Notes: generated by a model from the sequence alone, not told the origin. DNA of 64,000 nucleotides from Bacillota bacterium (GCA_023439835.1 JAEXUW010000021.1:184731-248730); one strand, 5' to 3'. Shown: positions 1-9,307, counted from the stretch's first letter. Program-made: numbers and translations.

Positions 1-128
1 TTACAGACTTAAGCAGCAGCTGCTTATCACCTGTTCAAGACGATGTAAGCGGCTTTGTAGCGTATATGGAGAAGTTTAAGGCGGGGCTTGCAATTGAAAA
101 GACTGCGGTATCGCTTAATCTAAAATAA
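1..128 (+). CDS. C-terminal end of an FGGY-family sugar kinase, probably ribulokinase (partial)
   Basis: The window opens inside a gene. One frame reads about 41 residues up to a TAA at 126-128 and ends in FVAYMEKFKAGLAIEKTAVS, which resembles the helical C-terminal tail of FGGY carbohydrate kinases. It lies 16 bases before araA, and araD follows, so L-ribulokinase (L-ribulose to L-ribulose 5-phosphate) is the natural reading. No catalytic residue is visible in the fragment, so the substrate is inferred from the neighbours only. A xylulokinase-like or other FGGY kinase would look the same here. Confidence 0.6.
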   Translation, partial: TDLSSSCLSPVQDDVSGFVAYMEKFKAGLAIEKTAVSLNLK

Positions 129-144
129 TAAAGGTGGAAACATT

Positions 145-1575
145 ATGACGTTTTGGTTTATTGCCGGCTCACAGTTTCTTTATGGTGAAAAGACACTGGC
201 GCAGGTTGAAAAAAATGCAAAAGAGATAGTACAAAGTTTAAAGCTGCCGTGGCCTGTTGAGTATAAGCAAACTGCAAAGACGGCTTCAGAAATTGAAAGC
301 ATAATTAAGCAGGCTAATTTTGACGATGACTGTGCTGGAATTATAACATTCTGTCACACATTTTCGCCGTCAAAAATGTGGATTAACGGTCTTGTACGCT
401 TGCAGAAGCCATGGCTTCATTTTCATACTCAGTTTAATGAAGCTATTCCCAACGAAGAAATCGATATGGACTATATGAATCTTTATCAGTCTGCACACGG
501 CGATCGTGAGCATGGTTTTATCGGTGCACGTCTTCGTATGCCGAGAAGAATCATTGCTGGATACTGGAAAGACCCTGAAACTCAAAGCAAAATAGCAGAT
601 TGGCAGCGTGCCGTAATTGGCGTGAATTTCAGCCGAAATCTTAAAATTGTGCGTTTTGGCGACAATATGCGTGAGGTTGCCGTAACGGAAGGCGACAAGG
701 TTGAAACACAGATAAAACTGGGATGGCAGGTTAATACTTGGGCGGTTGGTGATCTTGTTGCTGAAATGGATAAGGTTACAGACGCTGAGATAAATAAGCT
801 TATTGAAGAGTATGCCGCTGTATATGATTTTGATGAAAGTGATATTGAGTCAATTCGATGTCAGGCACGAGAGGAAATAGCAATCGAGCGTATTTTAGTG
901 CGTGAAGGCGCATCGGCATTCACCAATACTTTTGAAGATCTTCACGGTATGAAACAGCTCCCCGGTCTTGCTACACAGCATCTGATGTCTAAAGGCTACG
1001 GCTATGGCGGTGAGGGTGACTGGAAAACCGCAGGAATGACCGCAATTATTAAGGCTATGTATCCAGGTGGAGCTACTTCATTTATGGAGGATTATACTTA
1101 TGATTTGAAAAACGGCTTGGTTCTTGGCGCGCATATGCTTGAGGTTTGCCCGAGTATAGCACAGACGAAGCCGAAGATAAAAGTTTATTCGCTTGGTATC
1201 GGCGGAAAAGAACCGCCGGCACGTCTGGTTTTTGAGGGCAAGGCGGGAAATGCGATTGTTGTTTCGCTTATTGATGTTGGCGGAAGAATGAGGCTTATTT
1301 CGCAGGATGTAACTTGCGTAGACCCTATTCAGACTATGCCTAATCTTCCTGTTGCACGTGTTATGTGGAAACCTATGCCGAATTTGTGTGTCGGCGCTGA
1401 ATGTTGGATAACTGCCGGAGGGGCACATCACACGGTGCTTTCATTTGACATTAACATTGATATACTTCGTGATTTTTCTCGCATTATGGGAATAGAATTT
1501 GTTAATATTAATAGTGATACTACACCTTATGCGCTTGAAAAAGAACTGCTTCTGGGTGATGTAATATGGAGATAG
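145..1575 (+). CDS. araA: L-arabinose isomerase
   Basis: Converts L-arabinose to L-ribulose in the cytoplasm, the first step of arabinose use. The 476-residue protein is slightly shorter than the usual 490-500. It has the typical start (FWFIAGSQFLYG), the HTFSPSKMWI segment and FGDNMREVAVTEGDK. The four metal and catalytic positions of the family are all present: Glu290 (GGEGDWKT), Glu315 (SFMEDYTY), His330 (GAHMLEVCP) and His429 (GGAHHT). An AAGGTGG ribosome binding site precedes the ATG. The gene overlaps araD by 10 bases, so the two are translationally coupled and form an operon with the upstream kinase. Confidence 0.97.
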   Translation: MTFWFIAGSQFLYGEKTLAQVEKNAKEIVQSLKLPWPVEYKQTAKTASEIESIIKQANFDDDCAGIITFCHTFSPSKMWINGLVRLQKPWLHFHTQFNEAIPNEEIDMDYMNLYQSAHGDREHGFIGARLRMPRRIIAGYWKDPETQSKIADWQRAVIGVNFSRNLKIVRFGDNMREVAVTEGDKVETQIKLGWQVNTWAVGDLVAEMDKVTDAEINKLIEEYAAVYDFDESDIESIRCQAREEIAIERILVREGASAFTNTFEDLHGMKQLPGLATQHLMSKGYGYGGEGDWKTAGMTAIIKAMYPGGATSFMEDYTYDLKNGLVLGAHMLEVCPSIAQTKPKIKVYSLGIGGKEPPARLVFEGKAGNAIVVSLIDVGGRMRLISQDVTCVDPIQTMPNLPVARVMWKPMPNLCVGAECWITAGGAHHTVLSFDINIDILRDFSRIMGIEFVNINSDTTPYALEKELLLGDVIWR

Positions 1576-2252
1576 CAAAGCTGAAACAGCGTGTTTTAGA
1601 AGCAAATTTGCTACTATTAAAACATAATCTCGTTATATTCACATGGGGAAACGTCAGCGAATACGACCGTGAAACAGGGCTTGTTGCGATAAAGCCGAGC
1701 GGAGTGGAGTATTCTAATATGACCGCTGATGACATAGTTGTGCTGGATTTGGACGGAAATGTAGTAGAAGGAAAGCTAAATCCCTCAAGTGATACGCCGA
1801 CTCATTTGGAATTATACCGCAAATTTGATGATATAGGCGGTGTTGTGCATACTCACAGCAGATTTGCAACAGTGTTTGCACAGGCTAGGCGGTCTATTCC
1901 GCCACTTGGCACAACCCACGGCGACTATTTTTACGGTGAAATACCGTGCACCCGAGATATGACCTTTGAGGAAATAAACGGCGAATATGAGCGTGAAACA
2001 GGCAATGTCATTGTTGAATGTTGTCCGTCATATAAGACTATTCCAGCGGTACTTGTCGCAAATCACGCACCGTTCGTGTGGGGAAAAGACGGATATGAAG
2101 CTGTTCACAATTCAGTGGTGCTAGAAGAGGTCGCCACAATGGCATGGCACACCTTGGCTCTTTCACCAAGCATGAGTAATATGAGCGGGGAACTTCTTGA
2201 CAAGCATTATCTGAGAAAGCACGGCGCAAATGCATATTACGGTCAGAAATAA
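1566..2252 (+). CDS. araD: L-ribulose-5-phosphate 4-epimerase
   Basis: Epimerises L-ribulose 5-phosphate to D-xylulose 5-phosphate, feeding arabinose into the pentose phosphate pathway. It is a class II aldolase fold protein of 228 residues, the usual length (E. coli AraD has 231). The family motifs are present: FTWGNVSEYDR, IKPSGVEYS, SSDTPTH with Asp76, the zinc ligands His95 and His97 in HTHSR, and His167 in VANHAPF. The C-terminus HYLRKHGANAYYGQ is characteristic of AraD. The ATG lies inside the end of araA and the gene ends just before a terminator hairpin, so it closes the operon. Confidence 0.97.
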   Translation: MEIAKLKQRVLEANLLLLKHNLVIFTWGNVSEYDRETGLVAIKPSGVEYSNMTADDIVVLDLDGNVVEGKLNPSSDTPTHLELYRKFDDIGGVVHTHSRFATVFAQARRSIPPLGTTHGDYFYGEIPCTRDMTFEEINGEYERETGNVIVECCPSYKTIPAVLVANHAPFVWGKDGYEAVHNSVVLEEVATMAWHTLALSPSMSNMSGELLDKHYLRKHGANAYYGQK

Positions 2253-2263
2253 TTAAATAAAAT

Positions 2264-2290
2264 GGCTGCGTAGTATAAAACTACGCAGCC
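2264..2290. terminator. Bidirectional terminator between araD and the aquaporin gene
   Basis: A perfect 10-bp stem (GGCTGCGTAG / CTACGCAGCC) with a 7-base loop is flanked on both sides by A/T-rich sequence that gives a U-rich tail in either direction. It sits between convergent genes and can serve both. Confidence 0.85.
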
Positions 2291-2336
2291 TTCATTTTGT
2301 TCAAATTTCTGTACAAGCTTTTTTACATAACCTGAA

Positions 2337-3152
2337 TTATATACTACTATCTTCTGAAGCATCAGGGAAGGTGTCAATCTGCTCGTCGTTTTCGGAGTTT
2401 TCATCTGAAGCCTCATCATCATCTTCAAAATCCATTTCAGAAAATTTTGGCAGCGGCTTTATTGAAAAAACAAGCCAGACAACAGCCGCGAGAAGAGCAC
2501 CAGTCAACGGGCCAACAATAAACACCCATACCTGCTTCAAGGATTCCCCACCCATTAATACAGCGGGAGCAAGGCTTCTTGCAGGGTTCACCGAGGTGCC
2601 GGTAAAAGGTATGCCAATTAGGTGAACAAGTGTCAGCGCACCGCCGATAATAAGACCACCGAAGGGTTTAGTTTTCTTGCTTGAAGTTGCGCCAAGAAAA
2701 GTAAGAACAAATATAAATGTAAGTATACATTCAATAATAAGTGCGCCCGTTGAAGAAAGCCCTAATGGTGTTGAATCACCGAATTTATTCTGACCCAAAC
2801 CGATTATACTTTTGTAATCGGTGATCTGTGTTGTCTTAGCATAGATTCCGAGCATTATCCCCGAAGCGGCAAATGCACCGGCGACCTGAGCAGTGATGTA
2901 GCCAAAAAATTCATTTATGCTGATTTTTCTTGTGAAAAGCATTGCGATAGAAACCGCAGGATTGATATGACAGCCTGAAAATTTGCCGATAGTGTAGTAC
3001 ATTGCGCAAAGTGCAAGACCAAAGGATAACGCAATTGCAGCAGTTGCCCCAAAATTATCAATTGCCATCATGAGCGATGCGACAGTGCATCCGCTAAAAA
3101 CAAGAATCATTGTGCCGATAAATTCGCCAAAATACTTTTGAACATCCTTCAA
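2337..3152 (-). CDS. Aquaporin-like MIP family channel with an acidic C-terminal tail
   Basis: An integral membrane channel of the major intrinsic protein family. Both pore signatures are present: HINPAV around residue 64 and SVNPAR around residue 189. The residues lining the selectivity filter (His177, Thr186, Arg192 in TLVHLIGIPFTGTSVNPAR) match water-selective AqpZ rather than glycerol facilitators. At 271 residues it is about 40 longer than E. coli AqpZ. The excess is a strongly acidic tail of about 35 residues (EMDFEDDDEASDEN and on) that is probably cytoplasmic. It stands alone, with no glycerol kinase nearby, which favours a role in water or small-solute movement. Confidence 0.9.
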   Translation of the reverse strand: MKDVQKYFGEFIGTMILVFSGCTVASLMMAIDNFGATAAIALSFGLALCAMYYTIGKFSGCHINPAVSIAMLFTRKISINEFFGYITAQVAGAFAASGIMLGIYAKTTQITDYKSIIGLGQNKFGDSTPLGLSSTGALIIECILTFIFVLTFLGATSSKKTKPFGGLIIGGALTLVHLIGIPFTGTSVNPARSLAPAVLMGGESLKQVWVFIVGPLTGALLAAVVWLVFSIKPLPKFSEMDFEDDDEASDENSENDEQIDTFPDASEDSSI

Positions 3153-3262
3153 AATTATTCCTCCCCAAAATTAATATAATAATTATATCACAAAAAAGCT
3201 GTTTTGTAATAAAATTCTAGTAAAAAATTAAATTTCATCAGTTCATCACATTAATCGACTAT

Positions 3263-4339
3263 TTATTCTGGTGTACAAAACAAATTAATCTCCCACGCGG
3301 GGATATACGGGTACTTCCTCATAAACAATTTATATGATGTGTTTAGCTTGTTAATTAACAAAGGAAGCTCAAAAATATCCTCGTTTCTGTGATATAATGC
3401 CACGCTAAGTTTAGGGGAATATTTCTGAATAGTTTCATGTGAGCCTAAAAGAGCCTCTTTTTCAGCACCTTCGACATCATATTTTATGTAGGTTGCAGCC
3501 CCACCGTTTAATATACTGTCAATGGCTCTGCCCTGAATTTCTTTTCCGGAGTCGGATACAAAAGACTGCCTGCCGGCGCTGTCAGAAAAGTTTAGCAGCT
3601 TGTCCTCTGACCATACCGCCGCATTAATCGTGTCAATGTTATCTTTGTCGGCAACTGATTTATTTAGCTTTTTGAAATTTTTTCTGTCAGGCTCGACAGC
3701 GATTATTTTTTTATATTCCCCGCCGGTAAAGTCAATGAATTGATTTACTGTATCACCGTCATATGCCCCCGCATCAATATAAACCTCATCTTTCGAAAGC
3801 TTTAGTATTTCTTCTTGAGCCTCTTTCGGTGTAGATGAAGCTTCAATTAAAGGCTGTATTTTGCCAGTGATTTTGTATTCGATAATCTTCTTTAAAACCT
3901 CTTTTGACTTTTCATCTGAAAGAAGCTCATAAACCCTTTGAAAGCTTTGAAAGTTATGTGAAAGATATTCTTTAGTGAAAAGACCATCTCCACATACGGG
4001 TACGTCCGGCGCAATAACAATATGCTTATTTGAGATGCTTTGAATTTTGTTAATAAGCGTGTCATATCCTGCTGCAAAGGCAAGCACAATAACGAATTCA
4101 GAAACCTTTTCTTCAATTTCTGAAATAGAGTGCACCCTGTGACCAAAAAAGCTGTGGCCTCTTACAAATTCGTCGCTTGCAAAAAAACCGCAGTAGGGGA
4201 TTTTGTGTCGGGAAAATTGAGCAAGTATTTTAACAGCGCCGTCTCCCATTCCATAAATAAAAATGGGAAGCTTGGTTTTCTTTAAGAACTCCCACGAGCT
4301 TTTTAGGCCCATAAAATATTCAAGTGAAAAATTAGTCAT
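3263..4339 (-). CDS. FkbM family SAM-dependent methyltransferase with an N-terminal Rossmann-like domain
   Basis: Residues from about 180 to the end form an FkbM-type methyltransferase. The SAM-binding loop YIDAGAYDGDT, the acidic end of strand 2 (IAVEPD) and the IKYDVEGAEKEALLG motif are all visible. The first 110 residues look like a separate nucleotide-binding fold (IFIYGMGDGAVKI, then EFVIVLAFAAGYD), as in proteins where a PglD-like domain precedes FkbM. The substrate cannot be told; FkbM proteins often methylate sugars or glycoconjugates. The small gene at 4373-4756 lies 33 bases upstream on the same strand, so the two may be cotranscribed. Confidence 0.85.
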   Translation of the reverse strand: MTNFSLEYFMGLKSSWEFLKKTKLPIFIYGMGDGAVKILAQFSRHKIPYCGFFASDEFVRGHSFFGHRVHSISEIEEKVSEFVIVLAFAAGYDTLINKIQSISNKHIVIAPDVPVCGDGLFTKEYLSHNFQSFQRVYELLSDEKSKEVLKKIIEYKITGKIQPLIEASSTPKEAQEEILKLSKDEVYIDAGAYDGDTVNQFIDFTGGEYKKIIAVEPDRKNFKKLNKSVADKDNIDTINAAVWSEDKLLNFSDSAGRQSFVSDSGKEIQGRAIDSILNGGAATYIKYDVEGAEKEALLGSHETIQKYSPKLSVALYHRNEDIFELPLLINKLNTSYKLFMRKYPYIPAWEINLFCTPE

Positions 4340-4372
4340 CGTTTAATGTTAATCCTTTGAAAGTTAATAAAA

Positions 4373-4756
4373 TTACATTTCTAAATTTGTGTCGTGTGCG
4401 CCGACCATGTCGCGACCGCGAATTTTATATTTGTCACGCTGTGCATTCACAAAATTGTCAAGCATCTTCATGACATTGCGAACATTTTTCACGGATTTTA
4501 TTTCAAAAATCGGTGTATCAACATCTTTGACGTGGACGATTATACTTCCACAGTTAAAAATACGCTGTCCAAGCGACATTTTAAGCTTTTTGTCGGTAAC
4601 CTGATACAGTTCAAATTCATCCTCAACGATGTTAAAAAAGCCCTGACGCCTTATGAATTTCTCTTGACTCATAAAATATCTGGTGAAAGAAAGGGGGAGG
4701 CCGAATAGTGTGCGTTTTTTATCTGTCCACTCGCATTCGATTTTATGTTTTATCAT
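4373..4756 (-). CDS. Small protein with a bacterial PH-like domain
   Basis: A 127-residue soluble protein with no signal peptide or membrane segment. The pattern KKRTLFGLPLSFTRY, then RQGFFNIVEDEFELYQVTDKKLKMS, then GSIIVHVKDVDTPIFEIKSVKNV resembles the bPH_2 (DUF304-like) bacterial PH fold; its function is unknown. The start was set at 4756 because a GGAGGG site lies 7 bases before that ATG. An upstream in-frame ATG at 4774 would place the ribosome binding site inside the gene. It may share a transcript with the FkbM gene downstream. Confidence 0.7.
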   Translation of the reverse strand: MIKHKIECEWTDKKRTLFGLPLSFTRYFMSQEKFIRRQGFFNIVEDEFELYQVTDKKLKMSLGQRIFNCGSIIVHVKDVDTPIFEIKSVKNVRNVMKMLDNFVNAQRDKYKIRGRDMVGAHDTNLEM

Positions 4757-4850
4757 TATATTCCCTCCAAACATGTGTTAACTATATTTTAACATATTTA
4801 AATGAATAGTCAAGAATTTTCTTTTGGTACATAAAAAGCACGATACATAA

Positions 4851-4878
4851 AAACTGCCACAGCTTTCGGTGGCAGTTT
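4851..4878 (-). terminator. Terminator after the leucine-rich-repeat lipoprotein pair
   Basis: Inverted repeat AAACTGCCAC / GTGGCAGTTT with an 8-base loop lies 40 bases beyond the stop codon at 4918. On the minus strand it is followed by a T-rich stretch. Confidence 0.75.
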
Positions 4879-4917
4879 GTTAATATAATAAAGGCGTGTT
4901 GTAATAGTTTGCTTGAT

Positions 4918-6774
4918 TTAATTTTTTATAAAAACGGTATTTCCGCCCTTATCTACTTTTGTATATCCTGTTCCAAAATTATAATCTGTGGCACATCCAA
5001 TCAACGTTATCACTTTTACTTCAGACATTGCTGTTAACTTGTCTAGGTTTATAATATTCTCATTATTTCTGATATTTATCTTTACTTCGCATAGACCACT
5101 TAGTGTTTCAATTCCGGAAAGGTCGGTAGTTGTCCCCGCATCAATATATAGATAAGTCAGATTACTAAACGATGAAAGGGTGTTAAAATCAATCTCGGGC
5201 TGACACTTTCCTGTAAATATTTCTATCTTATTGCTTTCACTATTATATTTTCTTCCACTAATAAGAACATAGTTAATTGCACAGTTATTAGTGCCAGACT
5301 TAGTATTGCTAAATTCACCAAGATTAATATTTGATGGGGTTTCACCGTTTTCGTATATCTCAAAATACTCGTCTAGCTCGTATTCTTCCAAAATTTCATA
5401 TTGCTCAAGATATTCGTTAAGTGTTGATATATATGAGGAGTATAGTATTTCTTTTAGTTCCGACTTGCTGACACGCTGTGACAAAACACCAAAGCTTCCG
5501 CCGATATGCTGTTTTGCAACAATAGACACTTCAGCGCCGTTTTCATCATAGACGAAGTATTCTTGACTACCTAGTTCATCTATTGAGTAAGTGTTGTTAT
5601 TATAAACGCTGATTTTCAAAGTTCTTGCAGAAATATCTTCACTTTCATTGACTGAAGTCAGAATATAGAATTCTTCATCAGCACTGCGGCAGTGTGTAAG
5701 CGTTCGCATATCATCGCCTATATAGAAGGAATTATATCCGTTAGCATACAAAGTTGACTTTGACATAATATTGTTATCAAGGTAATAAATGCTTCCAATG
5801 TTACCGCTATCCAAATATAACAGTTCAGGAAAACCGTCAAAATTCATGTCAATGTGCAGTCTTTTAACAAATATTTCCGAGAGTCTATAAAATTTGTCAA
5901 GATCAGTGTCTTCAGTGTATACAATTGCATTGGGGCCGTAAATAGCAATATTTTTAAGTGCTGGATTGTATGTTGGAACATATACTTTAAGATTTTTTGT
6001 ATATGGGGAGTTTTCGACTCCAAAAACATATTTTCCGAAATATGTAATTGTGCTGGGAAGATAAATTTGAAGATTCGATGAACCCATAAAAGCATAATCC
6101 TCAATTCTTTCACACCCTTCTGGGATTACTATATTCTTAATTCCAGTTGATGAGAAGCAATCCTCTCCGATAGATTTAAGATTAGAGGGCAGTTCGATTT
6201 CCTTAAGAGATGCACAGTACTGGAATGTGCTAGGGCCCAGATTTTCAAGCTTATCCGGCAAAATAATCTCAGAAATATTTGTTGCCGCAAACGCTCTTTC
6301 ACCGATATATTCGAGACTATCCGGAAGAACGGCATGTTCAATTCCTGAATAAGCGAATGCCGAATCCATAATTATACGCAGATTTTCAGGAAAGTTTATT
6401 TCTGTAAGGTTATAGCATGAGTTGAAGGCTCTGGTGCCTATTTCTATTAATGACTTCGGCAATACGACTTTTGTTATCGTTGTATTAACCTTAAATGCAC
6501 CTGAACCTATAGCATAAACCCCTTCTGGGATTGTCACAACTGATTCTGAACCCGTATAACCCGTTATAATATACTTATGATTATCAATAGTATATTTGAA
6601 GCAACTAGGTATATCTATTTTCTCAAAAACCGTTTTCTCTTTGTATGTTGTCATTTCCTCAACTGATGTCGTTATTCCCTCAGAGGTTACTGTTTGCTCT
6701 TCGAGTGTACTCTCTGAAGCTGAACATCCGACAAGCATTAATATCGCAAGCGTTGCAGCATATACTTTCTTCAT
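4918..6774 (-). CDS. BspA-like leucine-rich-repeat lipoprotein (second of a tandem pair)
   Basis: A predicted surface lipoprotein of 618 residues. The N-terminus MKKVYAATLAILMLVGC gives a lipobox ending at Cys17. Residues of about 70-270 are LRR_5 (BspA/TpLRR) repeats of the form L..IG..AF......I.LP..L. A middle region contains the VKRLHIDMNFDGFPELLYLD pattern. A second leucine-rich stretch near residues 530-590 (LSGIETLSGLCEVKI) completes the same layout as the upstream paralogue. Only 8 bases separate it from that gene, and its AGGTGAT site lies within the end of that gene, so they form one operon. The ligand is unknown; BspA-like proteins often bind host or substrate surfaces. Confidence 0.88.
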   Translation of the reverse strand: MKKVYAATLAILMLVGCSASESTLEEQTVTSEGITTSVEEMTTYKEKTVFEKIDIPSCFKYTIDNHKYIITGYTGSESVVTIPEGVYAIGSGAFKVNTTITKVVLPKSLIEIGTRAFNSCYNLTEINFPENLRIIMDSAFAYSGIEHAVLPDSLEYIGERAFAATNISEIILPDKLENLGPSTFQYCASLKEIELPSNLKSIGEDCFSSTGIKNIVIPEGCERIEDYAFMGSSNLQIYLPSTITYFGKYVFGVENSPYTKNLKVYVPTYNPALKNIAIYGPNAIVYTEDTDLDKFYRLSEIFVKRLHIDMNFDGFPELLYLDSGNIGSIYYLDNNIMSKSTLYANGYNSFYIGDDMRTLTHCRSADEEFYILTSVNESEDISARTLKISVYNNNTYSIDELGSQEYFVYDENGAEVSIVAKQHIGGSFGVLSQRVSKSELKEILYSSYISTLNEYLEQYEILEEYELDEYFEIYENGETPSNINLGEFSNTKSGTNNCAINYVLISGRKYNSESNKIEIFTGKCQPEIDFNTLSSFSNLTYLYIDAGTTTDLSGIETLSGLCEVKINIRNNENIINLDKLTAMSEVKVITLIGCATDYNFGTGYTKVDKGGNTVFIKN

Positions 6775-6782
6775 AATATCAC

Positions 6783-8873
6783 CTATCCTACTTTATATGG
6801 GCAAATTTTAACGTCAGGTCTGTTTTCTTTAATTGCGGAAACTTGTTCTTGAGATATGGAGATTTCCCATAAGCTAACTGGCATATATTTAAGGCTTTCC
6901 ATATCATAAACCGGATTAAAATAGTCATCTGGTTTATTAAGTGTATTAAATATTTCAAGAATCTTAACATTGTCCATATATGAGAGAAAATCAATATTAT
7001 CCATCGGCGTAAGTTCAATCCACTCAAGCCAATTAAGCTGTATTAAACAGTCAGTTCCTGCAACCGATTCGGCGGCTATAAACAGATGCTTAAGGCCGGT
7101 TAGTTTTTCTATTCCTGTTAGATCAGCCTCTGCATGAGTTTGAATATATAGAGAATTAAGCTTCGGTAGCTGTGCAAGCTTTTCAAAATTCTCTGGGCAA
7201 ATATCTTCGGCTGTTAGTCTGGCAGAATACGAATCCTTAGTATACTCACAATCTCCAATTGAAAAAAGCACTTCACTTTCTGGCGCTTTAAAATTATATA
7301 TGCTGTCTGAGGGGCGTTCAGAAAATTCACCGTCATAATATATTTGATAACTGTTATTGTTTGTTGTTTCGGACTGATACTGATTTAGCAGAGCATCAAA
7401 ATCAAGTTTTTTGATAAACACATATTCTGAAAGACCGTTTTCTACCAATTCCTTTAATACTAAATAATCAATATTATCTTCTTGGCTTCCATCATTGGTG
7501 TATTCATGTATATTAAATCCGCCAATACTATTATAGCAACAAACGCCGCCAACCCGTTCATTATTTGAAAATATTGAGTAGAATACTCCGCTGTTACCTA
7601 TCATCATATCTACTTTTTGACCGTTATTATCGATAGTGGTTTTATAGGCATACAAGTAGTAATCACATATTATAGACACACCAATACTCACAAAAAAATA
7701 ACTGTCATTCTCCTTGTCATAATAAATGCTTATATCTGATTGAGTCAGCTCTGCATTACTCACATTCAAATAATCATTCCAGCCTGTTTCTTCTGAATAT
7801 TTCATGCAATACTGTTCGTGCCAAGAATTCGAAATAAATAGCTCAGGGAAATTATCTCCGTCAATATCTGTAAATATAGCGGTTTCAATACTGTTGTATA
7901 TACTTCTCTGTTCAACATATTTCTTGCCTAAACGAATCGCCCTTTCAAGAACAGTTTCATTAAGGTAAAAAAGATTATTATATATGTTTAATGACTCAAG
8001 CCCTGCTGAAGGGGCATTTGCATAAATACAAATTTGGCTTTTATTATCTCCGCAAATATTGTTGCCTGTACTTATTAATGATGAAGGCAAAATAAGTTCT
8101 GAAAGAGATGTTTGTGAAAATGCATAGCTTTCTATTTCTTCTAAGCCTTCCGAGAGGTTCACTTTTATAAGTCCACTGTAGTAGAATGCATCTTCGCCGA
8201 TTTTTCGAAGACTTTTTGGTGAAGAAAAGCTTATCAGGTTTTCACAATCTTCAAATGCACTTATTCCTATTTCCGTTACGCTTTCGGGAAATTTTACGTA
8301 TTCTATTTGAGACCTCCAAAAAGCGTTTTCCCCGATAAATTCAGTTCCATCGGGAATAGTATAGCTTCCTTTTCTTCCGCTAGGATAGTACACAAGCGTT
8401 TTTTTATCTGCGGTGAACAGAACCCCATCATTGCTTGAATATATGTTGTTGTCAGAAATATTAACTTCAGTGATAGTATTAATGAAGTTGTTATTTTTAA
8501 AACTTAAAGTATTCAGAGTTGATGGTAGATTAATTATTTCAAGTGACTTGCCTTGGGGGAATGTGATTTCAGTTATTCCCTCAGAATAGGTAATCTCGGT
8601 TACGCAGTCATTGAGAAGAAGAATCTTAGCAGTTTTAACAGGATAGTTATCAATTTCTGCTGGGATGATAATTGACTCCGATTTCATGTCACTATAATAT
8701 ATTGCAATTTCATCATCAATCAGTTCATACACAAAATCCGCACCCATATTCTCATTAGCTGTAACAGGAGTGCCCTCAACTAAGCTTGTAATTCCAGGAA
8801 CCTCTGATGAGTTGGTGCATCCTGAGAGCATAACCGTCGCAATTAATGCTGTAAGTATTTTTTTCAATGTCAT
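6783..8873 (-). CDS. BspA-like leucine-rich-repeat lipoprotein (first of a tandem pair)
   Basis: A predicted lipoprotein of 696 residues with a lipobox in MTLKKILTALIATVMLSGC (Cys19). LRR_5 repeats occupy roughly residues 70-270, for example SQIEYVKFPESVTEIGISAF. They are followed by a region with ETAIFTDIDGDNFPELFIS and a second leucine-rich segment near residues 580-690. The domain order matches the gene at 4918-6774, so the pair is a diverged tandem duplication. The FTDIDGDNFPEL pattern resembles calcium-binding FG-GAP/dockerin-type loops, which is inference. A strong promoter lies at 8941-8968. Confidence 0.88.
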   Translation of the reverse strand: MTLKKILTALIATVMLSGCTNSSEVPGITSLVEGTPVTANENMGADFVYELIDDEIAIYYSDMKSESIIIPAEIDNYPVKTAKILLLNDCVTEITYSEGITEITFPQGKSLEIINLPSTLNTLSFKNNNFINTITEVNISDNNIYSSNDGVLFTADKKTLVYYPSGRKGSYTIPDGTEFIGENAFWRSQIEYVKFPESVTEIGISAFEDCENLISFSSPKSLRKIGEDAFYYSGLIKVNLSEGLEEIESYAFSQTSLSELILPSSLISTGNNICGDNKSQICIYANAPSAGLESLNIYNNLFYLNETVLERAIRLGKKYVEQRSIYNSIETAIFTDIDGDNFPELFISNSWHEQYCMKYSEETGWNDYLNVSNAELTQSDISIYYDKENDSYFFVSIGVSIICDYYLYAYKTTIDNNGQKVDMMIGNSGVFYSIFSNNERVGGVCCYNSIGGFNIHEYTNDGSQEDNIDYLVLKELVENGLSEYVFIKKLDFDALLNQYQSETTNNNSYQIYYDGEFSERPSDSIYNFKAPESEVLFSIGDCEYTKDSYSARLTAEDICPENFEKLAQLPKLNSLYIQTHAEADLTGIEKLTGLKHLFIAAESVAGTDCLIQLNWLEWIELTPMDNIDFLSYMDNVKILEIFNTLNKPDDYFNPVYDMESLKYMPVSLWEISISQEQVSAIKENRPDVKICPYKVG

Positions 8874-8940
8874 TCCTCCAAAAAATCGTATAGGTTAAAG
8901 AAAAAACTTATATTAGAATTAACCATACATTACCACTTAA

Positions 8941-8968
8941 ATTATAACCTACAAGAAAATATTGTCAA
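8941..8968 (-). promoter_or_regulatory. Sigma-A promoter for the LRR lipoprotein operon
   Basis: On the minus strand TTGACA (8963-8968) and TATAAT (8941-8946) are separated by 16 bp, about 65 bases before the first lipoprotein start. The stretch 8874-9185 holds no gene; it contains this promoter and the divergent tRNA promoter. Confidence 0.8.
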
Positions 8969-9132
8969 CACTTGTTCCAATTTGTAATTAAGATGTAATC
9001 GCAGAGTAATTCTAGCATATAAATATTACAATTGCTGTCGCATTTCTTATATTTGACACAACACATATTATAATTATTAGGTCTCAACTTTAAAAAAAAT
9101 TATTCATAAATGTGAGCGAGTATAAAAAAGCC

Positions 9133-9161
9133 TTGATTTTATTCTTTCGTTATGATATAAT
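9133..9161 (+). promoter_or_regulatory. Sigma-A promoter for tRNA-Arg
   Basis: TTGATT (9133-9138), a 17-bp spacer and TATAAT (9156-9161) lie 24 bases before the mature tRNA end. Confidence 0.75.
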
Positions 9162-9185
9162 ATTTACTGTTACTTTATAGAACAA

Positions 9186-9260
9186 GCCTCCGTAGTAAAG
9201 TGGATATTACGAGCCCCTCCTAAGGGCTAATCACAGGTTCGATTCCTGTCGGGGGTGCCA
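9186..9260 (+). tRNA. tRNA-Arg (anticodon CCU), CCA encoded
   Basis: A complete cloverleaf can be folded by eye. The acceptor stem pairs GCCTCCG with CGGGGGT (two G-U pairs). The D stem is GTAA/TTAC, the anticodon stem is AGCCC/GGGCT around loop CTCCTAA, and the T arm is ACAGG-TTCGATT-CCTGT. The anticodon CCT reads AGG codons. The discriminator G and a genomically encoded CCA end the gene. Confidence 0.95.
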
Positions 9261-9261
9261 A

Positions 9262-9298
9262 AAAAGTTCGGATACGAATATGTATTCGGGCTTTTTTT
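9262..9298 (+). terminator. Terminator after tRNA-Arg
   Basis: Stem CGGATAC (9269-9275) pairs with GTATTCG (9282-9288), with one G-U pair. It is extended by an A-run pairing with the following CTTTTTTT tract. Confidence 0.8.
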
Positions 9299-9307
9299 AT
9301 TATAATA

